64,000 bases of DNA from Micromussa lordhowensis (taxonomy: Eukaryota; Cnidaria; Anthozoa; Scleractinia; Lobophylliidae): positions 14,461,548 to 14,525,547 of the forward strand of contig OZ026605.1 in assembly GCA_964020085.1 (NCBI GenBank), written 5' to 3'. The position numbers and the translations under genes were made by a program. This document shows, piece by piece, positions 1 to 9,455 of the stretch. The notes under the pieces were generated by a model that did no database searches, was not told the DNA's origin, and saw only the letters and a list, made by a program, of their open reading frames with translations. The stretch's first letter is position 1; every line of letters begins with the position of its first letter.

Positions 1-612
1 CAATAAGTTTACCAATATTAAAATCTAAACGGTAATGTCTGCTGCTTTAAAATTTCTTAATACAATAATAGCTTTTCTTTTCACACTAACCTATCCCTTT
101 CACAAATGATTACCAAATACCCTAGTTAAGCTTTCTTATAAGAAAAGTTCCAAGTTCCTAAGAAAGCCTACCTTATAAAGGCATATTAAGCCCACAGCAT
201 TCCCTTGCCTGGCAACGTGAAGTCATTTTCTATGCAAACTAGCCTTTCAAAACTACTTGAGAACTTTGTGGTTTAAGAGAACTTTGTAGCCTATGATAAC
301 GGCAAATTGGGAGTTGTTGTGTTTCTTTTTCATCTTTTTACTGTTGTGTGAGTTCATTCAGTAGCCTGCCTTCTAACGCGCTGCTCCCCAGGACTTTTCT
401 CGTGTTTCGCGCTTCTCGTCAAGAGAGGCGCCTGTTCCTCTTAGCTAGCGGGGCTTTGGCACTGAAGAGTCACATGATTTTATTGGCTAGGTTCAACGCA
501 TCCTGAAGCGATCACTGGTTGATATCTAACTAGATGCAGCATGTTAACTCTTTTTATAAGAAGTTAAAACTGGCTTACGGCAAGAATTGTCAGTGACGTC
601 CTCCATAACGCA

Positions 613-675
613 ACCTATGTACACCATTTCTGGTCAGAATTTTGAAAATTCTGACCAGAAATGGTGTACATAGGT
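613..675. repeat. Perfect 63-nt palindrome
   Basis: Two 31-nt arms (613-643 and 645-675) are exact reverse complements around a single G at 644. The outer ends read ACCTATGTACACC and GGTGTACATAGGT. The neighbouring bases 612 and 676 (A and A) do not pair, so the symmetry stops sharply. An intact palindrome this long usually means a young insertion or a solo end of a fold-back element. No gene is associated with it. Confidence 0.9.
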
Positions 676-969
676 AAATTCCCTTAAGGTTTATAGGTTT
701 TTAGTTTTCATAAACTGAGTGCGGATGATTTCAACTTGATACCTGTGCAAAATTAAATGCCGTTCTCCTCTTCTTACATTATTTCAACCAAACAACACTG
801 AAGCAAAGTTTCGAGCTTGCGTTCGATCCAGTGAAATCAAAAACAAAACGCACAGAGCGTTCTTGAAACAATTATTTCGAATAAGCAAATGGTTGAATGG
901 CCCACAACTGCTTCAATCTGCTTTGACAATATTGCGATTACCTTTTCGTCGAGGCAAGAGAACAAGGAA

Positions 970-1328
970 AAATTGTCGACTAAGACCTCGTCCACACTTC
1001 GCTGGAGGAATTTGAAAGCGCATCAAATGTTTTCCGTTTACATTACGCTGGAGGCATTTTAACGCAACAATCACCGGTCATTTTGGATTTGTGTTTGAGG
1101 AAAAACTCGGTCAGGAAAATCACATGATTATCGTGACGCCATCGTTGTCGTAAAGCTCCGTTTTCAAAATGTTTTCCGTCCACACGAAAACGAAAAGCCA
1201 GTGTTCTCAAATTCCTCCGGTTTCAAGAGCGTTTTCACGAAAAGCTCCGTTTTCGTGACGGATTAGTGTGGACGGTAGGCTAAGCTGTGTTTTCAAATTT
1301 CTCTTGCGTAGTCTAGACGGGGCCTAAG
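970..1328. mobile_element. MITE-like repeat with 'GTCCACAC' ends
   Basis: The block starts near CTAAGACCTCGTCCACAC and ends near GTCTAGACGGGGCCTAAG. These are imperfect reverse complements. Inside, the words 'gttttccgt' and 'tccggtttc' repeat. A related block lies at about 39980-40190 and shares 'atgttttccgtccacact' and a ccggagg-type motif. No coding sequence is seen. Calling it a non-autonomous DNA transposon is an inference from the inverted ends and the second copy. Confidence 0.45.
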
Positions 1329-2322
1329 AGAGGGTGTGGCGTAAGACAGGAAGTTTATCGATTTAATAAATATTTAATATGCACTGTAAGCTATAAACGT
1401 TTCCTTTGTGGTAACCATGACCGCCTGTTGTACCTTACAAAGCGTTCACATTCCTTTACGCTACAGGTCGAGGACTCTTTGTTCCAATTTTTAAACTTCC
1501 TGTGTCGTCAGCAACATCTGTGTTTACCTATACAGTCTTTTCTACTAATCTGCAATTTTAAATTCAATTGATAACCTAATATATTATGAGACGACGCATT
1601 TTTCTGCGAAAAATTGCGCCAAACGAGGCACATTGAACTTGCGGAGTGGAACACGCTTGATTTTGGGACAGGAAAATGTTTATAATGCAATAAACGATTT
1701 TTGTAGTGGTGTGATATGGCTGGACAGTTTTGCTCGTCAATTTTCAAGTTATATTTCCAGATCCTCTCTATAAATTGTAAGTAAAAAGTGTTCGAAGCCT
1801 GGACCTATGTACATGTAACTCCGCACGAGGTAGCTGAGACAAAAAAGGCTATTTAAGTCAGGTTGAAGCGAATGACTATTTTATTACAGTGTCTGTCTTT
1901 CTGCAAACTTGTTTGTTTAGCGAAGCTTAAATCCGGGCCTGTCTGAAACCTACCTGAAACCAGTTTATTATATATGATCATCTTAAAACGCAATGCCGAA
2001 TTCAAATTTACAGTTATTTAAACCGACGCAAACGTTAGATGGTAACATTTTTTCTTACCGGCTAAGAGGCGACTCCAGCCAAGCTTGGTTATATTTGTTA
2101 GTTCGTGTAAGTCAGTAGTTTTCTTTTCAGTCTCTTAATTATATTCTGGCATAACCACCGGGCATAACCTTTTAAGGGTTTTCACCTCCTTAAAAGTTTC
2201 ACCATCCGGTTCGGTGATCAAAACATTTTCTGTGTTCCTGTTTGCGACTTGAAAGCAGGTTCACTTTCGACTGTGGCGAAACAAATCTCATCATTCCAGT
2301 TTTTATATTTGTTTGTTACCAG

Positions 2323-5300
2323 GATCAAATGGCCGTGCTCCAGACTTGGATATTATGAGCAACCACCTGGTAAGAATCACCACTGACCTACAAGATCTGA
2401 CAATCCGTTACGACACAGTGTTGAAAGACAACGAAGCGCTGGATAAGAAGCTGAAAAGAACGTCTTTTGAGCTGCTGGAGAAGAACAGGCTGATTGATGA
2501 ACTAGAAAAACGAAAGTTTGACACAGAAGCTTTGTTAATAGAATCGCATTCTAGCGCGAAGAAGATGGCCGAAGGCGCTGCCCTCCAATGCCAGGTCCGG
2601 AATCGAGAAATGGTGGAGCGGACGCATTTCATAATCGCGCTTCAAATGAAGCTACTTACTGCCAAAGAGGAAGTGGACGAGTTGAAGAAGAAACTAGAGG
2701 AAAGAAACGAGGAAAAGAACATGCTGTTGGATCGCTTCAAGCAGATTTCCAAAAATTACGACAACCAGAGACGCGAGTCCATGAAGTTGACCGAGAAACT
2801 TGAACACCAGAAAGATAACCTTCAAAAGGCCGAAGAGATCAAAATGAAATTTCGCCAGATCCAGTTCAGCAATCAAAAGCTCAAAGCGGAAAAGGACGAG
2901 GCTTTGATGGAGTTGGAAGAGCTCAAACGTTGGACGGAGGCACTGAAAGCTCGGTACGACATCGTGGAAGAAGACAGAAAGCAGACTCAGGAGAGCCACG
3001 AGATTACCGTGGCTGATTTCTCAGATCTCCGAGACAGAGCTGACGAGCTGGAACTGAGGCTGACCATATCCGTGCGCGAGATAAATGACTTAAAAAAGCG
3101 ATGCAAAGACTTCGAACAGACGGCCAGCACCTACCGGGAACAGAGGGATCTGTACGAGAAGGCGTGGAAGAACACCTCGGAGGAAAGAGAGCAACTTAGG
3201 AAGGACAGGGAAGACGCTGCCGGGCGATTGGCGGAAGTTATTCGCAGTCGAGACGAAGCCATTAACAGGCAGATGGAATACAGCCGCCAGTTTGAGGTGC
3301 AGCTTAAGAAAACCACTGAAGAACTTCGAACTGTTCGCGAACGTCTTTACCAGACGGAATTGGAGATGGAAGATTTAAGGAAGGCTAAGCTACAGAGAAA
3401 CCCGTCCGATGTTGATGATGATCATCCTTTCGTTGCTAAGGTTAGTGAAGAATACATTTTATTTATGCATTCCTGAGTGAAATACCGCTCTCTTTCTCTT
3501 ACGGTTCTGGGGGCTTTTTTCAAGCACAGGAAGCCGCAGCAGATGCAAATTAATCAGTTCAGTTTGTTTGTAATCTTTCAGTTTATATGACAATAGATAC
3601 ATCTCCATACATGAACAGTTTTTGCACTTTGAACGTAAGGCATCATATCCAAATGAACTTGATAATTGGATTAGTTTGTTTACCTCCGAGTCGTTCTTCC
3701 GATTAGAACCGGAGATGTCTCTAGCTACATTCGTTGACCACTAGTAACATTTCTTGTACCTTAAAAACTTCATACATCAATTTAAGAGGCATTTAGACAT
3801 TTACTAGAAGTTTGTCCAGATTTGGCAGTGGTTGTGCAAGAATTACAAAACTGCAACGTTATTATTAATGAAACGGCGGTTTCGAGGACGCAAAGAGTAT
3901 CAGAAACAAAGAAACAGGAAAAGATGTGAACACAACAAAAGCGAGCGACTGTGTATTCTCAAGGCTAGACAATATCAAGGTTTTGACAAGAGGAAACCTC
4001 GGTTTCGTCGTCGATGCAATGACATTGAAGCTTTTACTATAAATGTAAGTGAAGGGGGGGGGATGGTCATAATTTTTGGAAGATGAGGAGAGGGGTCAGA
4101 GCTTAACTTGTCTTTGTTGGTAGTGGTGTACTACATAATATTTCTCTGTGTGAGGCTCATTTTTCAGCACCACCCCCTCCTGATAATTAACTATTACACA
4201 GCCCCTTAAGCTATAATTTCATTCGGTTTTGCGTCGACTGGTGACAAAGGCAGCGTATTTCTGCTCAGGTTTTATATGCATCAGCAAGAGAGGTAGATAA
4301 GAGGGAATTTGGGAAAGGTGAAGCCGAGAAAATATAAAATCAAGACTTGACAACATGCTGCCAACTCGGTTGTAGCTCTTTGCTATATTTTGAGTCTTAA
4401 GGCTAATGTAACTACGCTGCACTTTTCTCTTTTTCGACAGAGAAACGGTATAAACCTACTCTTGGATACTGGGAAAGCGAAGGAGGCCCAACTGGAAGGA
4501 AGGGTTGAAGCCGAAGCCGACTCGCCAGGTAATAGCAGCGAAGATTCTTATGACTGGAAATTAAGACGCACGACCTCTAAAGTCATCGAGAGCGTCAAAA
4601 AGCGGGTTGCCCCGAAGAAATCTCCAGCAGTGGACAGAGGAGATGGCGAAGAAGAGGAAGCCTCGAGCTCAAAAACACGTCAAGGGCATCCTGGAAAAAG
4701 CTTGTCTTTGGACGAGAAATTGGAGGAGCTTTGTCCAGAAAAGAAGAGCCTCTCGCTTGAAACACAGAAAAGCTTGAGCATTAACAGGTCTCTGTTTAAG
4801 AGCCCTCCGACGTACACTACACTGGAATATATGTTTGGCTCGTCCGTAAGTAGCACCGCCTCGACGTTGTACAACCCTTTCGACGGCAATAATTCTCTGT
4901 ACTCCTCGTTTCGTTCCAGTGACAGCGGCTTCCCCAGTCGGCCATCGAGAAATCTCTCCGATTCCGCAAAATCGTCGGCAGGTTTCTCGACCAGCCTGGA
5001 ATCTGATGCGTTTGAGCCGACAGCCAATGACGATCCCAAAGTCGACGAAAAGCCGAAGGATTCCGACAAACGTCGACAAAAGTCCAACGACAGTCCAACC
5101 CGACCTCCTTACTTCAAAAGCCTTTCTTCTCCGTCAAAAATCATGCACTTTGTGACAAGCAGGGTGTCTCTGGGGAGCCGCACATCTGAAGAGAGTTCTT
5201 CTTTGAGTGATGAAAACAAAACTGATGGCCCAGGAGAGCAAACTCGTCGCAAGCTCAAAGAAGCAGCCAGCGACCGTTCATGTAAGGGCATCTCGAAACT

Positions 5301-5538
5301 GCAAGCGAATCCCCTTTTTCTATCCACTGATGACGCAAAAGAGGAGGACGAGAGAGTGCAGAAGGAAATGGAAGAAGTGGCAGAGGCTCTTATGTCCCCG
5401 ACTCTTAAAAATCCTTTTCGTAAGAGGTCCGGGGCAGTGACCGCGGAAGAGAGAGCTCGGAGTTCCTCAGCACCCAGTTCCCCCAGGTTTGATTTCAAGT
5501 CGCCGGAAGTTGATGTTCAGAGTAGTACATCTGACTGA
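2323..5538 (+). CDS. CARD9/CARMA-type coiled-coil adaptor, 5' end missing (first paralogue)
   Basis: There are two coding exons, 2323-3440 and 4441-5538. Exon one opens after AG at 2321-2322 in phase 1 and ends at the donor gttagt at 3441 in phase 0. Exon two follows cgacag. Together they encode about 737 residues. The first exon is an almost unbroken heptad coiled coil, with a LKRWTEALKARYD motif shared with the downstream paralogue. Its 3' part resembles CARD9/CARD11 (ERxxxxxxRDEA). The second exon is Ser/Lys/Glu-rich, probably disordered, with a KSLSLDEKLEEL motif also matched in the paralogue. CARD9/CARD11 proteins nucleate BCL10-MALT1 filaments in the cytoplasm to activate NF-kB. No CARD is seen in the 2.3 kb upstream, so the start lies left of the window or the CARD is lost. 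No PDZ-SH3-GUK module is present, which favours CARD9-like over CARMA. DLG5-like coiled coils are the main alternative. Confidence 0.75.
3441..4440 (+). other. Intron between coiled-coil and C-terminal exons, first CARD-type gene
   Basis: This is a 1.0 kb phase-0 intron with donor gttagt and acceptor ttcgacag. An 84-codon open frame at 3832-4086 is Lys/Arg-rich and has no recognisable domain; I treat it as chance. Nothing else is seen. Confidence 0.6.
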
Positions 5539-6009
5539 TTTCCGCCGCTTGAATTATCATTAATTTAGTTTAAACTGACGTTAGCTGTAAAACAGGAGTA
5601 AGCATGCAATAGGAGCTGTGCTAGTAAACACAACGTCGTCCTCAGCTCTTAATTTAAATTCTTGCAGAGTGGAAATGAACAAGGCTATGGACATGTGCGC
5701 ACGCACGCTCGGCTCCATTTAATCCGCCCCAGGCCACGTGGACGCGTGATTGTTTGCGCATGTGTGTATAAATGGAGCCAAGCTCAACTACGACAAAGAA
5801 GTTTATGGACTTTTGTACAAATAGCGTAAAATGACTTTAAGTACTATTACGTTACACGCAGAGGTTCAGGTTTGCACGACTTGATCACGTGGCTTATGCA
5901 TGATAGGCTAGAGATGTTGGCTGGAGTGCCAGGTTAACGAAACTTTATTTACGTCCCAAGGTCAGAGTCTTTGTTTCCTTCTATTTTCATATAGCCGGTT
6001 TTAAGTATT

Positions 6010-6013
6010 TTTA

Positions 6014-6052
<39 letters not shown>

Positions 6053-6137
6053 ATTATTATTATTATTATAATTGTAACTATCATTTTAGCATATTAATAT
6101 TTTGTAATTTAGGCGATTAATTATTATTATAATTATA

Positions 6138-6184
<47 letters not shown>
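6010..6184. repeat. (TTA)n microsatellite
   Basis: Two blocks of pure ATT/TTA trinucleotide repeat (about 6015-6069 and 6135-6184) flank a short AT-rich stretch. They lie in the 3' flank of the first CARD-type gene. Confidence 0.9.
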
Positions 6185-6185
<1 letters not shown>

Positions 6186-6265
6186 TCTGAGTGCATCAGG
6201 TCCTTAATTCTCCTGACCTGTTATATTTAACATGTTATAAACGGTATTGAGAAGTTAGGAATTGG

Positions 6266-6391
6266 AATAAATAGAGTTCTGAGTGTGTTAGGCAGAGTGC
6301 TGATGAAACCAGTAAAATCTGGAAGCGGACATTTCTTAAAGCAAAGTGTTATTTACCAGAGTGTTATTTGTAGTCTAGATTTGTAAATAAA
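6266..6391 (+). terminator. Candidate polyadenylation signals of first CARD-type gene
   Basis: Two canonical AATAAA hexamers, at 6266 and 6386, lie 0.7-0.85 kb after the stop codon at 5538 on the same strand. They sit just past a TTA microsatellite. Cleavage sites cannot be read from sequence alone. Confidence 0.35.
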
Positions 6392-6469
6392 GCAATGAAG
6401 GGTTTAATTACCTGGCTGTTGTCGAACGTATATAAAGAGAAAATGGCTGTCTTTATTAACACTTGGATC

Positions 6470-6694
6470 AGTCTATTCAAAGCCCGATTAAGCTAACCCA
6501 GAATTAGCTAGAATTATGATTTCAGTTTTGTGACTTTTCGGTGAGGTTTTCTGTTTATATTGTATGCTCGAGTTTGAATAATCTCAAACTACACAAAACA
6601 AAAGCAGTGAAAAAACATTTTTGTGCAAGAAAAATTGATACTTCGATTTACTATTAATCCTGGCTTACCGTTGACCGGCTTTTGAACAACCTGG
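6470..6694. mobile_element. Fold-back MITE, 'GTTGTTCAAAGCC' family, copy 1
   Basis: The left end carries TTCAAAGCCCGATTAAGCT and the right end GACCGGCTTTTGAACAACC, which are inverted relatives. The interior shares 'ttcagttttg' and 'gaggttttctgtt' with copies at 24510-24735 and 48807-49044. Three dispersed copies with the same inverted ends and no coding capacity support a non-autonomous DNA transposon. Confidence 0.7.
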
Positions 6695-7451
6695 CAATAT
6701 TTTAAAGAAACCTTTGGTGAACCCCACTATCTATGTCCTGCAGTATAACATCCATAAGTAGCTGTTTATCGGACAAATTTCGTGAAACAATGAACGCGTC
6801 AATTGCGAAGAAAAAACGACGAAAGTATAAAAACATCGTTACGAAATGGAAGAGTTAAAACCAAAATTAAGACACTTGTTCTGTGCGCTTTCTTGTTACT
6901 TCAGTTAACTGCAGACTTTGCCGTTCCTAGGAAACAACATGCAAATTAGTCCTGGAAACAAGACTTATGTGCAGAAGGAAAATATGTTTTGGTTTGAGGC
7001 AAAAACATTTTCTTGTTTCCGCACCGCTAAACGTAATTTAGACTCGATTTCTGCCGTTCTGTCGGGTTCGGTCACGTTCAGCTCGGAGAGAAACGCGGGC
7101 TCCGATCCTTTCCCGAACAAACGTTGCCTTCTCAACAATGTTTCCTGGTGTAGACATGCTCATAATCTTGAGGGTGTAATGTAAAGAAATCGTTTCTTTG
7201 AACGCTCCTTCCTAGATTCTAGGGATCTGGTGGACACGTTTACTTTTTTCTTCCCCCCCCCCCCCCCTTGTTCGTTTCTCTTCGACTGGAAAGTAGACGT
7301 GAAATATTGGAGACAGCGCAAGAGAATACATGAAAGGGGCGCGGTCATGGTATTTGTAGTTATTTTGACCACATATACAATTACATTTAAATTGAAGAAA
7401 ACCTAAAAATAGCAGTTTACTAAGATAGACAAACAACAAAGAACAAGGATA

Positions 7452-7640
7452 CAGTGGAATCCCGATTTCTTGAACCCTTTCTTGAACCCTAATTTGTTCG
7501 AATCTCCCGATAACTCGAATCAAAAGTCGTTCCCTCTCCTCAGTCAAACACTGTAATTTTACCACAGATTTCTCGAACTCTCCGATTTCACGAACCAATT
7601 TGCGTTTCTCCTGGAGGTTCGAGAAATCGGGATTCCACTG
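7452..7640. mobile_element. Mariner/pogo-type MITE, copy 1
   Basis: The inverted ends are CAGTGGAATCCCGATTTC and GAAATCGGGATTCCACTG, flanked by TA on both sides (7450-7451 and 7641-7642). A TA target-site duplication is the hallmark of the Tc1/mariner/pogo superfamily. A second copy lies at 8583-8746. There is no transposase; an antisense open frame of about 128 codons is spurious. Confidence 0.8.
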
Positions 7641-7889
7641 TAGTTAAGGATGGAGAAAATTCACATGGATTACGATCGACAAACTTGAAAAATTTTGGCT
7701 AAACGTTTCAAGATCACAAACCCTTTGAAACCCTTTGAAACCATCTTACGACTACACATAAATCAATAAATATATAAACACGATTTTATATTACAACTGT
7801 TAAAAGCGCATAAGTCACCAGCCAGTGTTACAGCCCGACCCTTGAGAAATCCGACACTGAACCAACAGTATAGTAAAAGTGAAGTCTGC

Positions 7890-8153
7890 ATCGGGCCAAA
7901 GGCTCATACTTGCATACAGGTGGAGCTTATCCAAGTTGGCTGTGACATGGAGCGACTAGGAGTATTTCCACTCTCCCCTGGATGGGGTGCAAGGCCATCG
8001 CAGGGTTCCCTACAAGCATTAAATTCGCGTACCTGGGTGGAGAGAGGCACTTCTGAGAGGCGGTAGTGTCTTGTCAGTGTCCCCGCCCGGGGGCTCGAGC
8101 CCAGACCGCTCGTTCCAGAGTCTATGGCCACCATTAGGCCACCGCGCCTGTAA
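7890..8153 (-). mobile_element. tRNA-derived SINE, reverse orientation
   Basis: Read on the minus strand, this begins near GGCGCGGTGGCCTAATGG and has a B-box-like GGGCTCGAGCCC, then the family words 'ctctctccaccca', 'gaatttaatgctt' and 'gatggccttgcacccc'. The same order of blocks occurs in copies at 8377, 12406, 15072, 44446 and 59142. It is diverged and without clear target-site duplications. Confidence 0.65.
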
Positions 8154-8376
8154 AAGTAAAACGCGAAGATTTGCGTAACGTTAAATGAAAAGTAGCTTTT
8201 CCTAGATCTGCATTAGAAGGTCGCAATTATCGGTGTGTCGCTCTATAACTAGGGCAGCCAAAATGTCTGACGTTTTGAGCAATCATGTCAGTGAAAGTTA
8301 AAATATATCCAGCATTTTAAAGAAGTTATTTTGTCATATGGATAGCACAGGTTTATTCGTCTCGTTGGTGATAGGA

Positions 8377-8827
8377 GTGGAGTTACGGTGGCCTCATGCT
8401 TGGTGCGCTCGCCTCAGGATCGAACGGTCCAGGCAGCTGACATTGTGTTGTGTTCTTGGACAAGACACTTTACTCTCACAGTGCCTCTCTCCACCCAGGT
8501 GTAAATGGATACCAGCGAATTTAATGCCGGGGTTAACGCTGCGATGGACTAGCATCTCATCCAGGGTGGAGGAGTAGAAATACAGTGGAATCCCGATTTC
8601 TCGAACCCTCATTTTTTCGAACCTCCCGATAACTCGAACCAAAAGTCGTTCCCTCTCCTCAGTCAAATACTGTAAATTTACCCCCGATTTCTCGAACCAA
8701 TTTGCGTTTCCCCTAGCTGGAGGTTCGAGAACTCGAGATTCCACTGTTCTCCTATTCGCTTCACGCTACAGAAACCGGAGATAAGCTCCGGCCTGATGGG
8801 TCACTTGACTCGTATGCAGACGTTACT
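8377..8827 (+). mobile_element. tRNA-derived SINE interrupted by a MITE
   Basis: A 12-nt direct repeat, TTGGTGATAGGA, flanks the element at 8365-8376 and 8828-8839; this is a clean target-site duplication. The body starts GTGGAGTTACGGTGGCCTCA, continues with 'gttgtgttcttgg', 'ctctcacagtgcctctctcc' and 'gatggactagcatctcatcc', and ends with 'actcgtatgcagacgtta'. A mariner-type MITE (8583-8746) splits the SINE after its 'catctcatccaggg' block. The nested order shows the SINE is older than that MITE. Confidence 0.85.
8583..8746. mobile_element. Mariner/pogo-type MITE nested in a SINE, copy 2
   Basis: It begins CAGTGGAATCCCGATTTC and ends GAGATTCCACTG, with TA on the left flank (8581-8582); the right-hand flank has decayed to TT. 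It matches the copy at 7452-7640, including 'cgttccctctcctcagtcaa'. Confidence 0.8.
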
Positions 8828-8952
8828 TTGGTGATAGGAAAATTTCAGCAGATTTTAATTTTTTTTCTTTCTTCTGCTTATTATTTTGCTTTCTCCCATA
8901 GGTCAGAACCGCCCTCGTTATTGGAAAGAGAATGATCTTTCAATCATATCTC

Positions 8953-9222
8953 AGTGCTAACAAACCGGAATCAAATCAAAACATTTCCTTTCGATTCCAC
9001 TTATTTGCTCATTTATGGACTCTTTGCGCTTCAATAATATACAACTCCTTATTAATTTAGGGCTACTTTAGCACCACAAGGTGCTTCAGCTTTCGGACTA
9101 ATTCAAGACTTTCGATCTTATTTCTACTGAGCAAACCGGATATCGAAACATTCCTTTAGATACCGGCATTTTGTTTGCTCATTTATGGAACTCTTTTTAG
9201 CTTCATTAATATACAACAAGTT
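8953..9222. repeat. Degenerate tandem duplication upstream of the second CARD-type gene
   Basis: About 95 nt is present twice, offset by 170 nt. Both copies carry 'caaaccgga', a 'tttgctcatttatgg' core (9004 and 9174) and 'aatatacaac'. The copies lie 230-500 nt before the ATG at 9456, where promoter or 5' UTR sequence is expected. A regulatory role is inferred only from position. Confidence 0.6.
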
Positions 9223-9455
9223 AAGCTAATTCCTGTGAAACCGCGCAGTGATTGGGCAATCAAAGGGACGAAACTTCCGTATCGGATGCGATAAAAAAGA
9301 ACTAAAACCACTTTTAGCATTGTAGCGTGTTTTCGTTTTCTTGTCGTCGTTGATGTGCTCAATGAGCGCTTCACGCATCGCCTTGAAACCATAAAATTGA
9401 TTCCTCTGCGGGTTTTCTTTGTTTTTTTTTTCCGAATTGTTTTCTTCAATTTGCC

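Larger units (their letters stand above)
1..2322. other. Intergenic or intronic DNA upstream of the first CARD-type gene
   Basis: No convincing coding exon is visible here on either strand; the only long open frame, on the minus strand near 1508-1747, has no recognisable domain. Because the next exon begins at a splice acceptor in codon phase 1, at least the distal part should be intron of the gene that follows. Two repeats stand out: a perfect hairpin at 613-675, and a MITE-like block near 970-1325 rich in the words 'gtccacact' and 'gttttccgt'. Confidence 0.5.
5539..8376. other. 3' flank and intergenic DNA between the two CARD-type genes
   Basis: The likely 3' UTR of the first CARD-type gene contains AATAAA at 6266-6271 and 6386-6391. 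A long (TTA)n microsatellite lies at about 6015-6183, a fold-back MITE at about 6470-6694, a mariner-type MITE at 7452-7640, and a reverse SINE at about 7890-8153. The open frames here carry no domain. Confidence 0.55.

Noticed and set aside
2408..3316. Minus-strand open frames under the coiled-coil exon
   Set aside because: They are shadows of the Lys/Glu-rich plus-strand coding frame, giving Phe/Ser/Leu-rich nonsense without domains.
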